Shown: in pieces, positions 58,265 through 64,000 of the stretch
Layout: every line of letters begins with the position of its first letter
How positions within the stretch are numbered: the first letter of the stretch is position 1
Assembly (NCBI GenBank): GCA_015075175.1
Contig: JABTUV010000003.1
Coordinates: 1 to 64,000, forward strand
DNA: 64,000 nt
Direction of reading: 5' to 3'
DNA from: a bacterium
Lineage (GTDB): Bacteria; Hinthialibacterota; Hinthialibacteria; H5-UNCL2
Notes under the pieces: generated by a model
The model's input: only the letters and a program-made list of their open reading frames with translations
Database searches by the model: none
Told to the model about the DNA's origin: nothing
Position numbers and translations under genes: made by a program

Positions 58265-60605
58265 GATTGATCCTTGAACGGTCCGTCGTGGCTGCGAATT
58301 GTGGCCAGATGCCTGCGGGCGTCGGCGCGGCCTTCCTCGCTGTCAAAAAGGCGCAAGGCTTCCTCGGCGTGGTACAGCGCCTTGTCGCGATTGCGGTGCT
58401 GCTTGGAGTAAGTATAAATGTAAGACAGATAGCTGTGCGCGAAGGCATTGCCGGGATGCCTGGCCAGGAGCTGATCGAACGTGGCCCGCGCCTCTTCCAT
58501 GCGACCCAGCTTGTAAAACTCCGAGCCGAGGAACCAGGCGAACACGGCGTCAAGAGGATTGGCGCGGCAGAGCTGCTGCGCGCGCGCCAGGGCGTCTTCG
58601 TGGCGGCCGGCCTCGGAGAGGCACTGGGCCTCCTCGTACTTGAGCGCGAGGTCGCCGGGCGCAGCCCGCAGCGCCTGCCCGTAATACCCAGCGCCTCGGC
58701 GTAGGCCCTCTCCGCCCGCTTCTTTCGCGCCCAGGTCAAGACTTCTTCATCCGGCATGTCCCGCCCGCGCATGTAGCGCAGGATGGACTCCGGCAGGTTG
58801 GCCCTGGCCGTACCCGTGAAGAGGCCCGCGCCCATGATCGAATCGGGCTCGTCAAACGTATGCGGACATCCCAACCCGTGCAGAAACTCGTGGTAGGCGA
58901 CCGCCCACGGCCAACTGGCGTGGACCATGCGGTCGCGCTTGCCCATCCACGGCGCCTGCTCGTCTTCGCCCACCTCGGGCCGGTCGGGCGCGCGCATGAG
59001 TATCTCGCGCGTCACCATCGAGTAGCCCTTGTGCAGCCAGGACATGCCCCCGCTGCCGTAGTTGGCGACTGGATCATACGGCTCCAAGCGAACGTCGGCG
59101 AAGACCAAGAGCATGGGATAGCCCGGACCCGGCGCGTAGCCCGCCTTGCGGCAGACCTCGCGCTTCACCTGGTCGTGCAACTCGGCGTAGCGCAGGTTGG
59201 AATAGAAATGGTGGTTGAAGTCGCCGACGACCGGCTCGGGAACGATGTGGATCGAGAGCAGGGAGCGGCCTTCGAACAGGCGGAAGTGCATTTTTTGAAA
59301 CTGCGCCGCGGCGTATTCCATGCGCCGCCGCCAGTCCCCGGGAATGCGGTTGCCGCGCGGAATGAACACGGCGAGGGTGAGGTCAACCCGGCCGATGTCG
59401 TCGCCGTTGCGGTAGGCGTGGAGCGCGGGCAGGGTCGTTTTCACCTCGACCGGCGTCGCGGCGCCGTCGCCGCCGACCAACGTTACGTCGCTCCAGATGG
59501 ATTCCAGGGGAAAGTCCTGGCTGGGCGAGGTGATCTCGAACGAGGCCCGCGCCTCCTCGATTCCCGCCCAGACGACCCGATGCGTGCCCTTGCCCACCAG
59601 CGGTTCGCCCGCGACGACCAGTCCCACCGTGCCGTCCGCTTGAAGCGAGAATTCCACGTCGATGGCGTTGTGCAGGCGCTTGCCGGATGCCGTGAAGTTC
59701 ATGCCGAAATGCCGGTAGTGCTGGTTGTGCACGACCAGCGAAACTTCAGGATAGCGATGCACCGAAACGCGGGCGTAGGCGTCGCTGCGTCGGTCCCAGA
59801 GGGTGGTCCAGGGGTCGCGTGACGCGGTCGGATCGAGGATGCGATGGGCGCGATAGCGCACGGCCGTTACGTCAATCTCGTTGGGGCTGGTCCAGTCGAC
59901 CTCGAAGACGGGCCGGGGATGGCCCGTGTCGGACCACTTTTCCGGATGCCGGGCGGCGTAGAACTGCCGGGCGCGGCCCACGAACTGCTCGACCTGCGGC
60001 TTGAGCGGGTGCTCGGGCAAGGCCGGGAAGTCGCGCGCGATCCGCCGGGCGCACGCGTCCTCCTTGCGGTCGAAGGCCGCCAGCAGCGCAAACGCGCTGG
60101 CGTAGGCCTGGCAATCGTCGGCGACCTCCAGCGATGCGGAGATCATGGAAACGCCGTGACTGTCAAGCGTGAGGTAATTGATCATGCCCGCCCACACGAG
60201 GACTTCACCGGGCGGGTTGCGGTGCTCGTGGGGTTCCATGAAAAGCGACCAAGCGGCGCCGAAGTCGTGGCGCAGGAAGGCGACCTCGGCCAGTTCGCGC
60301 CGCACCTCGAAGCGGGTGTCGTCGTCGTAGAGGAGGTGCGTGAGGGTCGCGGCAGCGCGGTCCAGACGGCCCGAGCAGCGGTCCAGGCGCGCGCTGCGCA
60401 GCTCGACCGCGGGATGGCCGGGATGGTCGCGCGCCAGCTCCGCCAGCGTGCGCTCCGCGCGCGCAAAGTCGGCTTTGGCGTAAGCCTCGTCGAAACGCCG
60501 CAGCTCGTCGGCCTTCGGTTCCCCGGCGCCCCAGCCGGCAAGTCCCGCGGCCAGCAGCAGGGCCGCGATCAGTCCGCCGCGTGTCCAGGTCCTGGCGTAT
60601 CCCAT
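58261..60605 (-). CDS. Secreted TPR protein with metzincin-like protease domain, one frameshift
   Basis: MGYARTWTRGGLIAALLLAAG (start 60605) is a signal peptide. Residues 25-190 are TPR-like (FDEAYAKADFARAERTLAEL). A middle beta-rich part is followed by VAYHEFLHGLGCPHTFDEPD, the HExxHxxGxxH zinc motif of metzincins, with a downstream SIMGAG Met-turn candidate. A frameshift near 58680 leads into three more TPRs (ARQLCRAN-type, FYKLGRMEEARATFDQLL, DKALYHAEEALRLF). It probably cleaves proteins outside the cytoplasm. Confidence 0.75.
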
Positions 60606-60664
60606 AGTGCGACTATTTTGCCGCATTTGCCGGCAAATGCAACTGTCAACGTCGCGCCGTTCAT

Positions 60665-60757
60665 CTCGTCGCTGCGCAGCGTGCCGCGCAGATATGGAGT
60701 GCGGCTGCTTGCTGCCGCTGCGCTTGCGGCAAGCAGCAGGCTGAAGCCTGTACTCCG
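60665..60757. repeat. Intergenic repeats (CTGCGCAGC, GGAGTGCGGC, AGGCTGAAGCC)
   Basis: GCTGCGCAGCGTGCCGCGCA, then GGAGTGCGGCTGCTTGCTGC with a partly inverted partner, then 60735-60757, the exact inverse of 18925-18947. Three families lie side by side. Confidence 0.75.
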
Positions 60758-60777
60758 CCAACCTGCCGGCAGTACGC

Positions 60778-61786
60778 CTAGCGTCCCCGCGCGTGCAGCG
60801 AGAGAATCGCCTCCCGCTTGGGAAACAGTCCATAAATGCCGCCGGTGTGGATGAACAGGAGCTTCTGCCCGCGCACAAAAGGACGCCTTCGATCTCCTCG
60901 ATCGTAGGTAAACGCCTTAAGCGTGTGGCCGTGTCCAGGATGATCCCCTCGGTGCGCGCGGCGCGATAGAGCGTCTCGATCTCGTCGCCGTGCTCTCGGC
61001 GTAACCGATGCCGCGATGCTCGTCGGATGGGCGGCTCCTCAGGCGCGGGGATGGTCAGCCGGGCGCATAACGGCGCGACAGGCTGCCATGTTCTCGACCG
61101 TCTGGCGCCGCATCTTGTCACAGCCGGCGGGAATATAGATATAGACGCCCGGATCTCGCCGAAATCCGTAAACCATATTTTCCGCCAAGTCCCGCCAACG
61201 TGCCCCACTGCCCACGGTGCACGACCGTATCAAAACCACGTCAGTGTTTGCTGCTGCAAGGCGACTTCGATGCATACGGTCCGTAAATGCGCCCAGGGCA
61301 TTGCTGCCGCCGCCAGGGATGACGTAAAGCGGGCGGCCCTCCGCCTCATAGCGGCGCGACAACTCGCGCGCGTAAGCGTCGCGGTCCTCGTCCGTCGCAT
61401 CCGGTCGATAGGCCATGCGGGCGCCGAAGAGATCGTCCAGCAGCGCGTTGCCGTCCAGCACCTCCGGCTCCGCTCCGGAGAGAAACAACTCGCAGGAAGC
61501 CTAGCCAGACCGCCACGCCCGCGGTGATGCGGCAGTGGTTGCTTTGCACAGCGCCGAAGGTCAGCAGCGTGTCGCAGCCCTGGGCGATGGCATCGGCCAC
61601 GAGGAACTCCAGCTTGCGCAGCTTGTTGCCCGACAGCGCAACTTCGAAAGGTCGTCGCGTTTGACGTAAGTCTGCCCTCCAACTCCTCGGAAACCGCGCC
61701 AACCTCTGGATGGGCGTGGGATAGCGCCCGATGCGGATGCGCTCGGGCGGCGTGACGACGATCTTGTGCAGGGACTGGCTCGGCAT
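60778..61786 (-). CDS. PLP enzyme, D-cysteine desulfhydrase / ACC deaminase family, frameshifted
   Basis: [20 protein letters not shown] at 61786, then [14 protein letters not shown]. The PLP Lys is in [20 protein letters not shown] and the family signature in [15 protein letters not shown]. After several indels [14 protein letters not shown] and VTGNAVGS-like positions (SCTVGSG) follow, and the end reads [14 protein letters not shown], then [14 protein letters not shown]. At least five frame changes. Enzymes of this fold release sulfide, ammonia and pyruvate from D-cysteine, or open the ACC ring; the two activities cannot be separated by eye here. Confidence 0.7.
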
Positions 61787-61989
61787 GATGACGTTCGCTG
61801 GACCTCGGAGATGATGGGAACCGGGCCGATCTTCCGGCAGGCGGGTCTCGCTGTCAACCGTCAAAGCGTCTTTTCCACGGGGACGATTTCGGCTAGCGCG
61901 GCTTCATCCGTGGTAGAAGAGCCTGTCATGCGCAAGACGACGCCCCAAAGAGAAACGACTTCCTGGAGGCGCTTTCGTCTTCCATCTGG

Positions 61990-63731
61990 ATGCTTGTAGG
62001 ATGCGCGGACGACGCGCCGGGGCGCGCTGGTTTGCGTCCAACGAATCGGGCCGCTATCAGCTCTGCGCCTGGGAAGTGGGCCAGCCGCCGCGCCGCATCA
62101 CCAACGACCCCTGCGGCAAGAACTCAGGCTGGTTTGCCTGACGGCGGGCTGGATCTGTTTACCTGGAGGACAAGGGATGCGCGAGGGCGCTACGTGCGCA
62201 TTCCTTCGCGGGCGGAACGCCGGAAAACCTCACCGGCGAGCCGCCCACTGGGCTTCAGGTTTCTCGTTCGCCCGCGACGGTCGCTTCGTGGTCTTCTTGA
62301 CCTCGGATCCAGCCAACGGTTTCCGCCTCTGGCGCAAGGACGAAGAGACATTCCAAGGTGCTGCTCTACCAGCACCGCAGCGAACTTGCGCAGCGCCGTC
62401 CACTGTCGCGCGATGCAAGCCTCGTCGCCATCGCGCAGAGCGAGCGCAAGCCCGACCGCAACATGGCGACATCGGTCCTGTCCACCGCGGACGGGCGCGC
62501 GTGGCGGAGCTGTGGGACGGGCCGGGCGTGCGCGTCACGCCCGTGCGCTTCTGTCCCACGCCCGGCAGTCCGCTGCTGCTCGTGAACTACAACTCAGCAG
62601 GCGCGTTCGTCCCGCCGTTGGGTGATCAAGACCGGCGAGCGCATCAACCTGCCCCATCGATCTGCCCGGCGAACGCCCGGCTGGCGCTGGTCGCCGGACG
62701 GCAGGTCCATTCTCGTCGCGCAGACCCACGAGGGGCGCGTGCAACTCTACCTCTACACGCTGGAGACTGCGTCGCTCTCGCGGATCAAGCATCCCGCGGG
62801 CGTCGTGGACGACGCCTGGTTCCGGCCCGACGGCAAGCTCTGGATCAATCGCAGCGACGCGGCCACGCGCAACCAGGTTCTGGAAATCGATCCGGGCACG
62901 GGGGAGTCGCGGGTGCTCTTGGGGAGCGAAAACGTTCCTCCGGGAACAAGGCTCGAGTCGGTTTCCTTTACCGGCGCGCGCGGCGACCGCATCCAGGGCT
63001 ATCTCGGCCTGCCGCCGGGCAAGCCGCCGTTTCCGGCGGTGCTGCACGTGCACGGCGGGCCGGCCAGCCAAGTCATGGACCGCTGGATGCCGCTCCTGCA
63101 GGCGTGGATCGACGCGGGCTTCGCGTTGCTCTCGCTCAACTATCACGGCAGCACGGGCTTTGGCCGCGAGTTTGAAGACTGCATCAAGGGCGACCTGATG
63201 AACCTGGAGCTGGCGGACTACGCCGCCGCGCGGCAGTATCTGGTCGAGCGCGGGATCGCCGATCCGGACAAAGTCGTCATTACCGGCGCCTCGTATGGCG
63301 GGTTTTCAACCTTGTCGGCGTTGACGCGCCAGCCGGAACTCTGGGCCTGCGGTGTCGGCAGCATCGTGATCGGCGATTTGGCCCTCATGTACGAGGACGC
63401 CTCCGCGCCGCTGCAAGGCTGGTGTCTCGTGTACACGGGCGGCAGGCCGGAGGAGAAGCCGGAAATCTACCGGGAGCGCTCGCCCATCACGCACGTGGCC
63501 CATATGCGCGCGCCGCTCCTGATCCTGCAAGGCAAGAACGACAGCCGCACCCCGGCCCGCCAGTGCGAGAAGTTCGTGGAGGCGGCCCGCGCCGCGGGCA
63601 AGGACGTGACGCTGGTCTGGTTCGAGGAAGGCCACGGCACGCTGGGCATCGAGCAGGCCATCGAGAACGCGAGACGGAGCGTGGAGTTTGCGCGACGCGC
63701 GGTGGGACTTGCCGCCGCCGGGCAATCATAG
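61990..63731 (+). CDS. S9-family peptidase (prolyl oligopeptidase type), N-terminal propeller frameshifted
   Basis: Propeller pieces are visible from about 62010 (RWFASNESGRYQLCAWEVG) but in several frames, so the start is not determined. From 62622 the frame is clean: TPGWRWSPDGRSILVAQT, then the alpha/beta hydrolase with HVHGGPASQVMDRW, catalytic Ser in TGASYGGFSTL, Asp in GKNDSRTPARQ and His in EEGHGTLG. Length and motifs agree with the family. It hydrolyses short peptides, usually in the periplasm or cytoplasm; no signal peptide is visible because the start is missing. Confidence 0.75.
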
Positions 63732-63740
63732 CCTGTTGAC

Positions 63741-64000
63741 ATGAGCAGGCAGGCAAGCGGGAACCATCCACTTCGTTTCCAGGCGGCTGTCGCCGAGTTG
63801 TGCAGGCGTTACTCGGTGCGACGCCTGGAACTCCTCGGTTCCGCGGCTTCCGGCAGGTTTGCAGAAATTAGCGACGATGACTTTCTCGTCGAGTTCCTGC
63901 CGCTTCCCGAAGGGAAGCGCGCGGACGCCTATTCCGGCTTGTTGGAGGACCTGCGCGCGTTGCTGGAGCGACGCGTGGACCTGGTAGTGGAGTCCGCGAT
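63741..64000 (+). CDS. MNT-type nucleotidyltransferase, 3' partial
   Basis: ATG 63741 gives MSRQASGNHPLRFQAAVAEL and the frame is open to the window end (86 residues). LELLGSAASGRFAEISDDDF is the nucleotidyltransferase motif GSxxRGxxxxxSDxD with Ser at the Arg position, followed by FLVEF and RVDLVVE. MNT proteins are often antitoxins of HEPN toxins; a HEPN partner would lie beyond the window. Confidence 0.6.
   Translation, partial: MSRQASGNHPLRFQAAVAELCRRYSVRRLELLGSAASGRFAEISDDDFLVEFLPLPEGKRADAYSGLLEDLRALLERRVDLVVESA

Overview
This is a GC-rich window from an uncultured, probably Gram-negative bacterium: it encodes an alginate-export-type outer-membrane porin, many signal peptides and large extracytoplasmic repeat proteins (PKD, NHL, YD, FlgD-like, dockerin). 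That mix is common in candidate phyla close to Planctomycetota, Hydrogenedentota and Sumerlaeota, but nothing here fixes the taxon. Many otherwise recognisable genes carry one or more single-base frameshifts, so the sequence is either a low-accuracy assembly or holds many decaying genes. I annotate such genes as one locus and say where the frame breaks.

Region 1 (1-22110, all + strand, mostly overlapping or closely spaced genes) reads as one long operon. It holds a giant PKD/NHL/discoidin-like/FlgD surface protein, a YD-repeat protein, a secreted hypothetical protein, a radical-SAM protein fused to PqqD-like and GNAT-like domains, a methyltransferase with a PqqD-like tail, a secreted protein, a very short Asn-rich peptide gene, a transglutaminase-fold protein with Ser at the catalytic Cys position, a DUF1648-type membrane protein, an exporter-type ABC transporter, a PD40 propeller protein, a FlgD-like protein and a cohesin/dockerin-like protein. 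The short peptide (about 14180-14390) alternates Asn with Ala or hydrophobic residues, as the C-terminal part of polytheonamide-type cores does. With rSAM, methyltransferase, PqqD-like domains and an exporter in the same operon, it is the best candidate for an undescribed RiPP-like or modified surface-peptide system.

Region 2 (22318-24146) has a sugar-type ABC ATPase and a secreted lipocalin-like protein. Region 3 (24359-45045) is a defence and mobile island on the minus strand: an AAA ATPase with a zinc-hook-like CxxC, type III restriction (res), a 5'-truncated methyltransferase (mod), two nested IS66 elements, a 3'-truncated SNF2 helicase, an HTH regulator, tRNA-Leu(UAG), a tyrosine recombinase, and two decayed tandem IS3-type elements. 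The IS66 pair sits exactly where the helicase end, any linking gene and the start of mod are missing.

Region 4 (45143-64000) is more ordinary: dCMP deaminase flanked by a hexanucleotide repeat, a radical SAM/SPASM protein, a DUF4126 protein, a hybrid histidine kinase with a cupredoxin-type protein and a porin, an alkaline-phosphatase-superfamily (sulfatase-like) protein with a VanZ-like partner, an M28-like protein with degenerate metal-site motifs, a TPR metzincin-like protease, a PLP enzyme of the D-cysteine desulfhydrase/ACC deaminase family, an S9 peptidase and the start of a nucleotidyltransferase. Several interspersed inverted-repeat families recur across the window and, in two operon genes, lie inside the coding sequence ahead of the signal peptide.
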